A stretch of DNA of 64,000 bases, from positions 124,001 through 188,000 of the forward strand of contig JBGORM010000001.1 of assembly GCA_041538185.1 (NCBI GenBank). Reading direction: 5' to 3'. The DNA comes from Melioribacteraceae bacterium 4301-Me. GTDB taxonomy: Bacteria > Bacteroidota > Ignavibacteria > Ignavibacteriales > Melioribacteraceae. A model generated the notes under the pieces. That model saw nothing but the letters and a program-made list of their open reading frames with translations, was not told the DNA's origin and ran no database searches. The position numbers and the translations under genes were made by a program. Every line of letters begins with the position of its first letter. Position 1 is the first letter of the stretch. Shown one piece after another: positions 17,502-24,849 of this stretch.

Positions 17502-17873
17502 ATGATAGACACTCAATTAAAATTTATTGCAGATGAATTTATACGTTCTCTTCAATCAATGCCGCAAGTTATAGAGTATTTAGATGCACTGAATAAATAT
17601 GAGAACGATGAAATAATTACAAGCTTAATGGAAAATTATAATCAGTTATCAATTGATTTTCAAAAAAAACAATATGATGGAACCTTAACGCAAGCTGATA
17701 TAGCAGAGTTAAGAAAACTTGCTGCCGAAATTCAAAATAATAAACTATATAAAGAACTGATAAAAAAACAAAATAACTTAAAAGAATTACTGCAAGAATG
17801 TAATGATATAGTTAGTAACGAAATCTCGATGGATTTTGCAAAGCTTGCAGCTCCTTCATCTTGTTGCTCTTGA
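17502..17873 (+). CDS. YlbF/YmcA-like helical protein with SSCCS tail (second of pair)
   Basis: 123 residues, helical and similar in layout to the preceding gene: 'DEFIRSLQSMPQVIEYLDAL' and 'IAELRKLAAEIQNNKLYKEL', ending 'MDFAKLAAPSSCCS' (C121, C122). The two tails align as DFA.LA.P.SSCC, so the motif is conserved between copies that have otherwise diverged. Two YlbF-like proteins could form a heteromer, as YlbF and YmcA do. It has its own ribosome-binding site (AGAGGAAAA) and precedes the ArsP-like permease by 33 nt. Function unknown; an arsenic-linked role is inferred from context only. Confidence 0.72.
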   Translation: MIDTQLKFIADEFIRSLQSMPQVIEYLDALNKYENDEIITSLMENYNQLSIDFQKKQYDGTLTQADIAELRKLAAEIQNNKLYKELIKKQNNLKELLQECNDIVSNEISMDFAKLAAPSSCCS

Positions 17874-17906
17874 TAATTCTCTAATTGTAAATGAAGGAAA
17901 AATTAT

Positions 17907-19211
17907 ATGGACTGGAAAGAACAATATAAAAGTTTTTTATGGATACTTGGTTTCTTTCTATTCGCGTACTTTATGCCGATAGAAAGTGAGTCTTTTAAAG
18001 GTGCAATTTTAGCTGCATTTGATCTAGCAAAATGGTACGCACAGGAACACGTTTTGCTCTGCTTAGTCCCGGCTTTTTTTATTGCTGGTGTAATTGCAGT
18101 GTTCATTAGTCAGGCAGCAGTTGTAAAATATTTTGGCGCAAAAGCAAAAAAGTGGGTTGCATATCTTGTTGCATCAGTATCAGGTACAATACTAGCCGTT
18201 TGCTCTTGCACTGTCTTGCCTTTGTTCTCAAGTATACATAAACGTGGGGCAGGATTAGGACCTGCAATGGCATTTCTTTACTCGGGTCCTGCAATAAATA
18301 TTTTAGCAATTATTCTTACTGCGCGAATACTTGGACTTGAACTCGGAATTGCACGAGTAATTGGAGCAGTTTCATTTAGTGTAATTATCGGTTTGATTAT
18401 GGCTTTCATCTACCGGAAGGAGGAAAAAGAAAGAGCTGAAGTACAACTTGCAATGCCGGAAGTTGAGGAACCCAGACCGATATGGCAAACCGCATTGCAC
18501 TTTTTTATTCTCGTTGCAATTCTTGTTTTTGTTAACTGGGGAAAACCTGCTGATTCAACTGAGGGATTTTGGTACTTTATGTTTGCTAATAAATGGTTTA
18601 TTACAGCAATTTTCGGAATTGGTTTTGCTCTTTCGATGATTTATATAATCAAAGCAAAAAAACTTTATGTAATACTTGGTACTTTAGCGGTATTTATTTC
18701 AGCAATAATTTTTTATCACAATCCAACTATTACTTTTGTTGTGGCGGTAGTTGCAACAACACTGGCTTTAACTTTTACAGAAGGTGAACCAAATCAATGG
18801 CTTGGTGAAACATGGGGATTCACAAAACAAATTATGCCACTGCTTGGTGCTGGTGTTTTGGTTGCAGGTTTTCTTCTTGGTTCTGCAGAAGGGAATGGAG
18901 GAATAATTCCTAAAGAATGGATTTATACTTTAGTTGGTGGAAATTCATTGTTCTCAAATTTCTTTGCATCAATTACCGGTGCATTTATGTATTTTGCAAC
19001 TTTAACGGAGATTCCGATTCTTCAAGGTTTGATAAATAATGGAATGGGTAAAGGTCCTGCCCTTGCGCTATTGCTTGCAGGTCCTGCTTTATCATTACCA
19101 AATATGCTTGTGATTCGTGGTGTAATAGGCACACAAAAAACTGTAGTTTATGTTTCTCTAGTTGTAATTATGGCAACAATAAGTGGACTTGTTTATGGAG
19201 CAATTTTTTAA
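17907..19211 (+). CDS. arsP: ArsP/DUF318-type permease
   Basis: 434 residues with about 10 membrane helices. The family hallmark is present: 'ASVSGTILAVCSCTVLPLFS' with the CSC motif, then 'GAGLGPAMAFLYSGPAIN', and in the second half 'TEIPILQGLINNGMGKGPALALLLAGPALSLPNM'. ArsP-type permeases of the DUF318 family export trivalent organoarsenicals such as methylarsenite, which fits the arsM upstream. Other DUF318 members handle Cu or Zn, so the substrate is inferred. The region between the two repeats is a hydrophilic loop plus several helices. Immediately downstream is a repeat-flanked GxxExxY cassette. Confidence 0.82.
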   Translation: MDWKEQYKSFLWILGFFLFAYFMPIESESFKGAILAAFDLAKWYAQEHVLLCLVPAFFIAGVIAVFISQAAVVKYFGAKAKKWVAYLVASVSGTILAVCSCTVLPLFSSIHKRGAGLGPAMAFLYSGPAINILAIILTARILGLELGIARVIGAVSFSVIIGLIMAFIYRKEEKERAEVQLAMPEVEEPRPIWQTALHFFILVAILVFVNWGKPADSTEGFWYFMFANKWFITAIFGIGFALSMIYIIKAKKLYVILGTLAVFISAIIFYHNPTITFVVAVVATTLALTFTEGEPNQWLGETWGFTKQIMPLLGAGVLVAGFLLGSAEGNGGIIPKEWIYTLVGGNSLFSNFFASITGAFMYFATLTEIPILQGLINNGMGKGPALALLLAGPALSLPNMLVIRGVIGTQKTVVYVSLVVIMATISGLVYGAIF

Positions 19212-19218
19212 TAACATA

Positions 19219-19679
19219 TTACACAGAGAGCCACAGAGAATACACGGAGAAACACGGAGATAAAATGCAATTTGAAGATTTAACAAATGTTATAATCGGT
19301 TGTGCAATTGAAGTTCATAAAGAATTAGGCCCAGGTTTATTAGAATCAGCTTATGAAGAATGTTTAGCTTATGAATTGGTAAAGAGAGGATTGAAAATTG
19401 AACGTCAAAAACCGGTCCCGGTTGTTTACAAAGAAATTGAGCTTGAATGTGGATATAGAATTGATATCCTTGTAGAAGATAAAGTTGTATTAGAATTAAA
19501 AACAGTCGATGAATTTAATCCTATTCATGAAGCCCAAATATTAACTTATCTAAAATTTGCTCAAAAGAAAGTTGGGCTTTTAATTAATTTCAATGTTCTT
19601 CGATTAAAAGACGGAATAAAAAGATTTATTAAATAACTCTGAGGTTCTCCGTGTTATCTCTGTGGTTCTCTGTGTAACT
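19219..19679 (+). mobile_element. GxxExxY gene cassette bounded by inverted CACAGAG/CACGGAG repeats
   Basis: A gene of 123 codons is bracketed by inverted arms of about 42 bp: left arm 19220-19261 (repeating CACAGAG/CACGGAG units reading forward) and right arm 19637-19679 (the same units reading in reverse, CTCTGTG/CTCCGTG). The cassette lies between arsP and arsC and splits the ars operon without breaking a gene. Gene-less versions of the arms occur at 20122-20204, 35537-35637, 36303-36400 and 37112-37212, with opposite arm polarity. Calling it mobile is inference. No transposase is inside, and target-site duplication could not be established by eye. Confidence 0.5.
19265..19636 (+). CDS. 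GxxExxY protein (PD-(D/E)xK nuclease-like)
   Basis: 123 residues of the GxxExxY family: 'GPGLLESAYEECLAYEL' carries G24-x2-E27-x2-Y30, and the PD-(D/E)xK-like core is 'GYRIDILVEDKVVLELKTVD', with an Asp and the E-x-K pair. The family is predicted to have a restriction-endonuclease fold, but its biological role is unknown to me. The start ATG lies 3 nt after the left inverted-repeat arm and the stop lies immediately before the right arm, so gene and repeat form one unit. It is not obviously related to arsenic. Confidence 0.82.
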   Translation: MQFEDLTNVIIGCAIEVHKELGPGLLESAYEECLAYELVKRGLKIERQKPVPVVYKEIELECGYRIDILVEDKVVLELKTVDEFNPIHEAQILTYLKFAQKKVGLLINFNVLRLKDGIKRFIK

Positions 19680-19698
19680 AATTATTAAGGGAGAAAGA

Positions 19699-20121
19699 AT
19701 GAAAAAAAGAATCTTAATACTATGCACAGGAAATTCTTGTCGCAGCCAAATGGCAGAAGGATTTCTAAAATCATTTGATCAAGAGCTCGAAGTTTATTCT
19801 GCAGGGACAAAACCAGCAGAAAAAATAAATACAAAAGCAATTCAAGTTATGAAAGAAGTCGGGATTGATATTAGTAATGGCATCCCTGAAAATGTAGAAA
19901 AATATATAAATCAATCCTTTGACTATGTTATAACTGTTTGTGACAATGCAAAAGAAACCTGTCCGGTTTTTATTGGTAAAGTTGGAAAACAATTGCACAT
20001 TGGATTTGAAGACCCGGCAGAAGCAAAAGGTACTGAGGAAGAAATTCTTTCAGTATTTAGGAAAGTAAGAGACGAAATCAAAAAAGAATTTTATCAATTT
20101 TATCTTAATGAGTTGAAATAA
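19699..20121 (+). CDS. arsC: Arsenate reductase, thioredoxin-coupled (LMW-phosphatase fold)
   Basis: 140 residues. The low-molecular-weight phosphatase loop 'LCTGNSCRSQMAEGF' gives C9-x5-R15, and C81 and C88 in 'ITVCDNAKETCP' complete the three-cysteine relay of the Bacillus/Staphylococcus ArsC type. 'FEDPAEAKGTEEE' contains the catalytic Asp-Pro. It reduces arsenate to arsenite at the expense of thioredoxin. It has a strong GGGAG ribosome-binding site and is followed by a palindromic repeat and acr3. Confidence 0.95.
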   Translation: MKKRILILCTGNSCRSQMAEGFLKSFDQELEVYSAGTKPAEKINTKAIQVMKEVGIDISNGIPENVEKYINQSFDYVITVCDNAKETCPVFIGKVGKQLHIGFEDPAEAKGTEEEILSVFRKVRDEIKKEFYQFYLNELK

Positions 20122-20204
20122 CTCTGTGGTTCTCTGTGTCTTCTCTGTTGCTCTCTGTGTAATTTTTTCTTACACGGAGTACCACTGAGGTTTCACGGAG
20201 AACC
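20122..20204 (+). repeat. Gene-less CACGGAG palindrome between arsC and acr3
   Basis: Left arm CTCTGTGGTTCTCTGTG..., right arm ...ACACGGAGTACCACTGAGG..., with a short AT loop (about 20161-20171). The arms are each built of four roughly 10-bp units and can fold into a long imperfect hairpin in the operon mRNA. It begins right after the arsC stop and ends at the ATG-like triplet at 20205. Confidence 0.85.
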
Positions 20205-20228
20205 ATGAAGAAAAAATATGGAGACATT

Positions 20229-21302
20229 ATGAGTACAGTTTCTAAAAAATTGTCGTTCTTTGACCGTTACTTAACATTATGGATTTTCTTAACAATGTTT
20301 TTTGGCGTAGCTGCAGGTTCAATATTTCCTGGCATTGCGAATTTCTGGAATTCATTAAGTAGTGGAACAACAAACATTCCTATTGCAATTGGATTAATAT
20401 TAATGATGTTTCCTCCCCTTGCAAAAGTAAAGTATGAGGAACTGCCAATAGTTTTTAAAAATGTTAAATTGTTAAGCATATCATTAATCCAAAACTGGAT
20501 TGTTGGACCGCTTGTAATGTTTTTCCTTGCACTTATTCTTTTACCGGATAAACCAGAAATGGCAATGGGCGTAATTCTTGTCGGCTTAGCACGCTGTATT
20601 GCAATGGTTTTGGTTTGGAATGATTTAGCGAGCGGCGACTCAGAACTTGCTGCTGGACTTGTAGCGTTTAATGCAATATTTCAAGTTCTTCTCTATTCTG
20701 TTTATGCGTACATTTTTATAACAGTTCTTCCCCCATTGTTTGGAATGCAAGGTGCGCTGGTTGATGTTTCCATCTGGGAAATTGCTGTAACTGTTTTAAT
20801 TTATCTTGGAATCCCATTTGCCGGCGGCGTATTAACACGTTTAATTTTAGTTAAAAAAAATGGGAAAGAATGGTACCACACAAAATTTATTCCTAAGATT
20901 TCAATTCTTACACCAATCGCTTTGCTGTTTACAATCTTTGTTATGTTTTCTTTGAAAGGTGAGAAGATTGTCGAACTCCCTCTTGATGTTCTAAGAGTTG
21001 CAATTCCTTACACATTTTATTTTACAATAATGTTTTTTGCTACATTCTTTTTTGTTAAGAGACAAGGTATATCTTATGAAAAAACAACTACGGTTGCATT
21101 CACTGCAGGCAGCAATGATTTTGAATTAGCTATTGCGGTAGCAGTTGCTGTATTTGGAATAAATTCGCCGGCGGCATTTGCAACTGTAATAGGTCCTTTG
21201 GTAGAAGTACCGGTTTTAATTTCACTTGTTAATGTCGCTTTATGGTTTAAGAAAAGATATTTTGATTTAAAAAGTGGAATAGTTTCAGAACAAATAAAAT
21301 AA
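20229..21302 (+). CDS. acr3: Acr3 family arsenite efflux carrier
   Basis: About 357 residues with ten helices. Acr3 signatures are '[21 protein letters not shown]' with the functional Cys, '[14 protein letters not shown]', and '[19 protein letters not shown]'. It exports arsenite by proton antiport and may pair with ArsA. An ATG at 20205 would add 8 residues, but it is the edge of the palindromic repeat; the ATG at 20229 has GGAG about 8 nt upstream and begins the conserved N-terminus '[18 protein letters not shown]'. A second, divergent carrier gene follows 13 nt later. Confidence 0.93.
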   Translation: MSTVSKKLSFFDRYLTLWIFLTMFFGVAAGSIFPGIANFWNSLSSGTTNIPIAIGLILMMFPPLAKVKYEELPIVFKNVKLLSISLIQNWIVGPLVMFFLALILLPDKPEMAMGVILVGLARCIAMVLVWNDLASGDSELAAGLVAFNAIFQVLLYSVYAYIFITVLPPLFGMQGALVDVSIWEIAVTVLIYLGIPFAGGVLTRLILVKKNGKEWYHTKFIPKISILTPIALLFTIFVMFSLKGEKIVELPLDVLRVAIPYTFYFTIMFFATFFFVKRQGISYEKTTTVAFTAGSNDFELAIAVAVAVFGINSPAAFATVIGPLVEVPVLISLVNVALWFKKRYFDLKSGIVSEQIK

Positions 21303-21315
21303 TAGAGCAATTAAT

Positions 21316-22323
21316 ATGGCACGGTTATCAACAAAAGATAAAGAAAAACCCTTTATTTTAATCGGCGCTGCGGTGCTTGGAATTATTATCCAAAATATTT
21401 TAAATAGTGATTTCCCCTGGATGACCTACATAGTTGAAATAGGGGTATTCTTTGTTATACTTGCAGTAATGCTACCGGTTGAGATAAAAGATGTTGGCAG
21501 TGCATTCAAAAAGATTAAACCAACAATACTTGCCATCATTGTAAATTTCATTATTATTCCACTCTTTTCGTGGTCAATGGGTTGGCTTATTTTGAAAAAC
21601 TACCCAGACTTTTGGGTTGGAGCTATTCTGTATACTCTTACACCTTGTATTGGCTGGTATCTCATATTTACCGATATTGCTAAAGGTGATGTTGCCTGGG
21701 GCATTTCTCTATTGCCGTGGAATATAACACTCCAAATTATTTTAATGCCTTTGTATCTTTATTTTCTTATTGGCAAAGTTATACCCGTAGATTTTTCTGC
21801 GTTGATTAGAAGTGTCGTATTATTTCTTGTTGCTCCTTTTGTTTTGGGCTACATAATTCAAAAATACATAATAAAGAAAAAAGGTAGAGATTATTTCTTT
21901 GGCAACTTTAAATCTGCTTTAAGTGAAGTTAAACTCTGGGCTTTAGTAATAGTTATTCTAAGTATGTTCATATCACAAAAATCACTCGCGCTTTCTGAAA
22001 TAAATAAAGTAGGTATACTCATAATTTTTCTAATAATCTTTTTCTTTGTGCTTTTCTTGCTTGCCGTTTTTATTGGGAAAGCATTCAGGCTCGGTTACGC
22101 CGATACAGTAACAATGGCATTTACAACAACTGCGCGTAACTCGGAGGCAGTAATTGGTGTGGCAGTTGCTGCTTTCCCGGGTCATCCATTGGTTTATATG
22201 GCAATTATTCTGGGACCAATAGTTGAACTGCCATTACTTTTGGTTATCGCAAAAATTATAATGCAATTCAGAAAATTTTTGGAAAATAATAGAGAGGCAA
22301 TACCTTCGACTGATATGAAATAA
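21316..22323 (+). CDS. Acr3-like/BASS-family transporter
   Basis: 335 residues with about ten helices, distantly like Acr3. The equivalent of the Cys motif is 'YTLTPCIGWYLIFTDIAKGD', and the second half has 'AFTTTARNSEAVIGVAVAAF' in place of Acr3's TAGSNDFE. This belongs to the bile-acid/arsenite (BART) superfamily and is annotated in other genomes as an arsenic resistance protein. It is 13 nt from acr3, so it is co-transcribed, and may carry a different arsenic species or metalloid (inference). Confidence 0.8.
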   Translation: MARLSTKDKEKPFILIGAAVLGIIIQNILNSDFPWMTYIVEIGVFFVILAVMLPVEIKDVGSAFKKIKPTILAIIVNFIIIPLFSWSMGWLILKNYPDFWVGAILYTLTPCIGWYLIFTDIAKGDVAWGISLLPWNITLQIILMPLYLYFLIGKVIPVDFSALIRSVVLFLVAPFVLGYIIQKYIIKKKGRDYFFGNFKSALSEVKLWALVIVILSMFISQKSLALSEINKVGILIIFLIIFFFVLFLLAVFIGKAFRLGYADTVTMAFTTTARNSEAVIGVAVAAFPGHPLVYMAIILGPIVELPLLLVIAKIIMQFRKFLENNREAIPSTDMK

Positions 22324-22347
22324 TGTAATTATTTAAGGAGAATAAAA

Positions 22348-23226
22348 ATGTTTAAGAAAATATTATTTGCCACAGATATTTCCAAAGCATCGGATGCTGT
22401 TCTAACTTGTGGAAGTGGGTTGAAAAATCTTGGGGCAGAAGAAGTAATTTTATTCTACGCTCTTGGCGTAAGGCATATCGAATCTTTAAAATATGTATTA
22501 AAAGATTTGGCTGAGCCGGCATTGCTTCGTCAAAAGAAAATGTTGGAAGATCAGGGATTAAATGTAAAACTGGAAATAGCTCCGGGAATTCCATCTGAAG
22601 AAATAAATAAATATGCTGAAACACATAATATTTCTTTAATTGTAATTGGAACTCATGGTGAATCAGCAGCGCAACATATTTTATTTAGAATAGGCGGAGT
22701 TACCTCTGAGGTTTTGCACAGTCACAAAAAACCTCTTCTTGTTGTAAGAACATTTGTTACTGAGGACGAAAAAGGTGAAAAGTGTGTTGAAGCTTCTTGT
22801 ATGGATTTCAGAAAAAGAATTTTATATCCTACAGATTTTTCTGATACTTCTTTCAGAGCATTAACCTATCTTGAAAAATTAGTAGAAAGTGGTGCAAAAA
22901 AAATTACGCTCTTTCATGTTCAGGATAAAACAAAAATTGACAGACATCTTAAAGACAAATTAGAAGAGTTTAACAGAATTGACACTGAAAGACTTAAAAT
23001 GTATAAAAAAGTTTTGATGGAAAAAGGTGCTGAAGATGTTCAAATCAAAATTCCTTATGGCATTCCAACAAAGGAAATTTTAGAAGAGGCAAAAAAAGAT
23101 TACTCACTTATAGTTATGGGAAGTCAGGGTCGTGGATTTGTTGAAGAAATATTTGTAGGAAGTGTTAGTCATAATGTTGTACGTAATGCAAATATCTCAG
23201 TGCTCTTGGTTCCAGCTTTAAGATAA
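22348..23226 (+). CDS. Tandem universal stress protein (two UspA domains)
   Basis: 292 residues, two Usp folds: residues 1 to about 140 ('MFKKILFATDISKASDAVL' ... 'LIVIGTHGESAAQHILFRIGG') and about 155-292 ('RILYPTDFSDTSFRALTYL' ... 'LIVMGSQGRGFVEEIFVGSVSHNVV'). The second domain has the G-x2-G-x9-GS nucleotide-binding pattern; the first has a degenerate one. Usp proteins bind ATP and support survival under stress. It has a strong AAGGAG ribosome-binding site and follows the Acr3-like gene by 24 nt. Confidence 0.9.
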   Translation: MFKKILFATDISKASDAVLTCGSGLKNLGAEEVILFYALGVRHIESLKYVLKDLAEPALLRQKKMLEDQGLNVKLEIAPGIPSEEINKYAETHNISLIVIGTHGESAAQHILFRIGGVTSEVLHSHKKPLLVVRTFVTEDEKGEKCVEASCMDFRKRILYPTDFSDTSFRALTYLEKLVESGAKKITLFHVQDKTKIDRHLKDKLEEFNRIDTERLKMYKKVLMEKGAEDVQIKIPYGIPTKEILEEAKKDYSLIVMGSQGRGFVEEIFVGSVSHNVVRNANISVLLVPALR

Positions 23227-23241
23227 AACACTAAAAGAGTT

Positions 23242-23266
23242 GTCATTCCCGCAAAATCGGGAATCT
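23242..23266 (+). repeat. GTCATTCCCG/CGGGAATC hairpin repeat
   Basis: Stem ATTCCCG / CGGGAAT (23245-23251 / 23258-23264) with a 6-nt loop. It is a copy of the family seen at 15104, 40519 and 56709, and sits between the Usp gene and the thioredoxin-like gene. Confidence 0.75.
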
Positions 23267-23276
23267 ATTAAAAATA

Positions 23277-23585
23277 ATGAATAAAAAATTCGACATAAAA
23301 ATATTTGTTATGCCCGTTGGCGCTTGCAGCTACGAAAAAACCTGGCAGTATGCGGTTGATTTGATTTCTAAAAAATTAAAAGAACGTTTGGGAAATGTTT
23401 TTGAAATAAAATTGATAGAAATCTTTTCGCCCGAATCCTTTTCTTACAAAAAAATTATGGAAGAAATTCAAAACGAAAAACTCCAAACTCCGTTAGTAAC
23501 GCTTAATGGAAAAATAATTCAATCCGGTGGAAAATTATCTGAGAGAAATTTAAGACTGGAAATTGAAAAATTAGTGGAAAAATAA
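23277..23585 (+). CDS. Small thioredoxin-fold-like protein, single Cys
   Basis: 102 residues with a beta-alpha-beta start ('KFDIKIFVMPVGACSYEKTW') and an end typical of thioredoxin-like folds ('QTPLVTLNGKIIQSGGKLSE', a cis-Pro-like TP). Only one cysteine (C17) is present at the active-site position, so it is not a dithiol oxidoreductase. It might be a metallochaperone-like ArsD relative or an adaptor, and I cannot assign it further. The CoA-binding gene begins 2 nt after the stop, so the pair is co-transcribed. Confidence 0.65.
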   Translation: MNKKFDIKIFVMPVGACSYEKTWQYAVDLISKKLKERLGNVFEIKLIEIFSPESFSYKKIMEEIQNEKLQTPLVTLNGKIIQSGGKLSERNLRLEIEKLVEK

Positions 23586-23587
23586 GA

Positions 23588-23986
23588 ATGATACCTGAAG
23601 AAATTCTTAAAGAAAAAAAATCATTTGCGATTGTTGGTGCTTCAAATGAAATGATGAAATACGGTTACGAGCTTGTTTGTGTGTTTCAAGATTATGGTTT
23701 CAAAATATTTCCCATTAACCCGAAGTATGATGAGATTGAAGGAATTAAATGTTATCCTTCATTAAAAGAATTACCGGAAAGACCTGATGTTGTTTTAACT
23801 GCTTTAGCTCCTAAAAACACTCTTAATGTAATTTCAGATGTAAAAGAAATTGGTGTCGATAAAATATGGTTTCCTCCAAATTGTTATGATGATAATTCCA
23901 TTAAAAAAGCGGAAGAATTAAAGCTCGATTATGTTTGTAATGTTTGTCCAATTGGAATTTTGAGAAGGATATTTTCTCAAAGTTGA
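23588..23986 (+). CDS. CoA-binding domain protein (CoA_binding_2)
   Basis: 132 residues with a Rossmann-like CoA-binding domain: 'FAIVGASNEMMKYGYELVCVF' (nucleotide-binding loop), 'KIFPINPKYDEIEGIKCYPSLKELPE' and 'DVVLTALAP', then 'KIWFPPNCYDD' and 'CNVCPIGIL'. Families of this type bind CoA, but their role is not known. It starts 2 nt after the preceding thioredoxin-like gene. The Cys-rich C-terminus (C-x2-C in 'CNVC') is notable in this thiol-rich neighbourhood. Confidence 0.8.
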   Translation: MIPEEILKEKKSFAIVGASNEMMKYGYELVCVFQDYGFKIFPINPKYDEIEGIKCYPSLKELPERPDVVLTALAPKNTLNVISDVKEIGVDKIWFPPNCYDDNSIKKAEELKLDYVCNVCPIGILRRIFSQS

Positions 23987-24027
23987 TAATGAATAAGCAA
24001 AAAAATACAGGATTTTGACCTTTGATA

Positions 24028-24047
24028 ATATGCAACTTATGGCATAT
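24028..24047 (+). promoter_or_regulatory. ArsR-type operator before the second arsR
   Basis: Inverted repeat ATATGC-N8-GCATAT (24028-24033 and 24042-24047). Arm sequence and 8-nt spacing equal the dyads before the first arsR. It sits 28 nt before the ATG, a normal place for an autoregulatory operator. Confidence 0.55.
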
Positions 24048-24074
24048 ATTTGGATTGTTAAAAGGAGAATTAAA

Positions 24075-24377
24075 ATGGAAAACAAGATGTCAGAAATACT
24101 TTCGGCAATCTCACATCCTAATAGGATAAGAATTTTAAAAGCTCTTAAGCAAGAAGGTGTTCTTTGCGGATGTGAAATTCTGCCTATACTTGGATTAGAA
24201 CAGTCGAATTTATCCAGACATTTAAGTACTCTGGTCAAAGCAGGTGTCCTAATTGCATGGAAGGATGGTGTTAGAATGAATTACAAAATTGCTGATGAGA
24301 GGATTTTTGATATCCTAAATCTTGCAGAACAAATAGTTAATAAAAAAGAAAAAATTAATGATTTTATAAAGACATAA
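24075..24377 (+). CDS. arsR: ArsR family repressor (second copy)
   Basis: About 100 residues: 'MSEILSAISHPNRIRILKAL', 'GVLCGCEILPILGLEQSNLSRHLSTLVKAGVL' (metal-binding CGC pair plus HTH) and 'WKDGVRMNYKIADERIFDIL' (wing). The start at 24075 has AAGGAGAAT upstream; an ATG 60 nt earlier overlaps the operator and is unlikely. It differs enough from the first ArsR (about 40 residues shorter, different helices) to be a separate lineage. Palindromes lie on both sides of the gene, so it probably controls itself and the operon beginning at 24468. Confidence 0.9.
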   Translation: MENKMSEILSAISHPNRIRILKALKQEGVLCGCEILPILGLEQSNLSRHLSTLVKAGVLIAWKDGVRMNYKIADERIFDILNLAEQIVNKKEKINDFIKT

Positions 24378-24391
24378 ATTTTTTTAAGTAA

Positions 24392-24415
24392 ATATATGAG
24401 TATATGCTCATATAT
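24392..24415 (+). promoter_or_regulatory. Perfect 9-bp dyad upstream of the HdrA-like operon
   Basis: ATATATGAG (24392-24400) and CTCATATAT (24407-24415) are perfect inverted arms around a 6-nt spacer. AT-rich dyads of the ATATGA..TCATAT type are classical ArsR/SmtB operators. It lies between the second arsR and the next operon, 53 bp before its ATG. Confidence 0.6.
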
Positions 24416-24467
24416 TCATAATATTAAATTAAAATAATTCTCACAAAAAAATTATGGAGGATTAAGT

Positions 24468-24848
24468 ATGAACAACGAAGCAAAATCTACGCAACATGTT
24501 AAAAAGGCAATCTTAATGTGCACATGCAGTTTCGCTTGCCCAAGTATGAAAGACATAAATTTCGGTGAATTATCCGAAAGAATTCGTTTAGAATTGCCGC
24601 ATGACTACATGCTTTTGCATCCAAGATTATGCGAAGAAAACGGCGAGAATCTTTTAGCGGATTTGCTGAAAGATAATGTGCTTTATGTTACGCCTGCATG
24701 CAAAGAGGAAAAACAGAAAAAACTTTTGCGCGACGGTTTCGAAAAAGCCGGCGTTAAAATGGACAACAATTGGAAACCTGTTTCAATATCATTTAAGAAT
24801 ACGGAAACTGCATTTAACGACATTAAAAAAGCTTTAGAGGAGGTTTAA
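24468..24848 (+). CDS. Small HdrA N-terminal-like cysteine protein
   Basis: 126 residues. The layout, 'KKAILMCTCSFACPSMKDI' (C18, C20, C24), 'LLHPRLCEENGENLLADLL' (C55) and 'VLYVTPACKEEKQKKLLRDGFEKAGV' (C78), resembles the N-terminal domain of heterodisulfide reductase subunit A (CxCG, then C..GQ..I, then AACSP..H...F...AGL), but without the FAD or ferredoxin parts. Four or five Cys could hold an Fe-S cluster or bind a metal. The ferredoxin that follows starts 1 nt after its stop, so the two probably form a complex (inference). Its position under an ArsR-type operator suggests metalloid induction. Confidence 0.6.
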   Translation: MNNEAKSTQHVKKAILMCTCSFACPSMKDINFGELSERIRLELPHDYMLLHPRLCEENGENLLADLLKDNVLYVTPACKEEKQKKLLRDGFEKAGVKMDNNWKPVSISFKNTETAFNDIKKALEEV

Positions 24849-24849
24849 A

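Noticed and set aside
20205..20228. ATG at 20205 as start of acr3
   Set aside because: It is the last triplet of the palindrome; the ATG at 20229 has a proper ribosome-binding site and begins the conserved protein.
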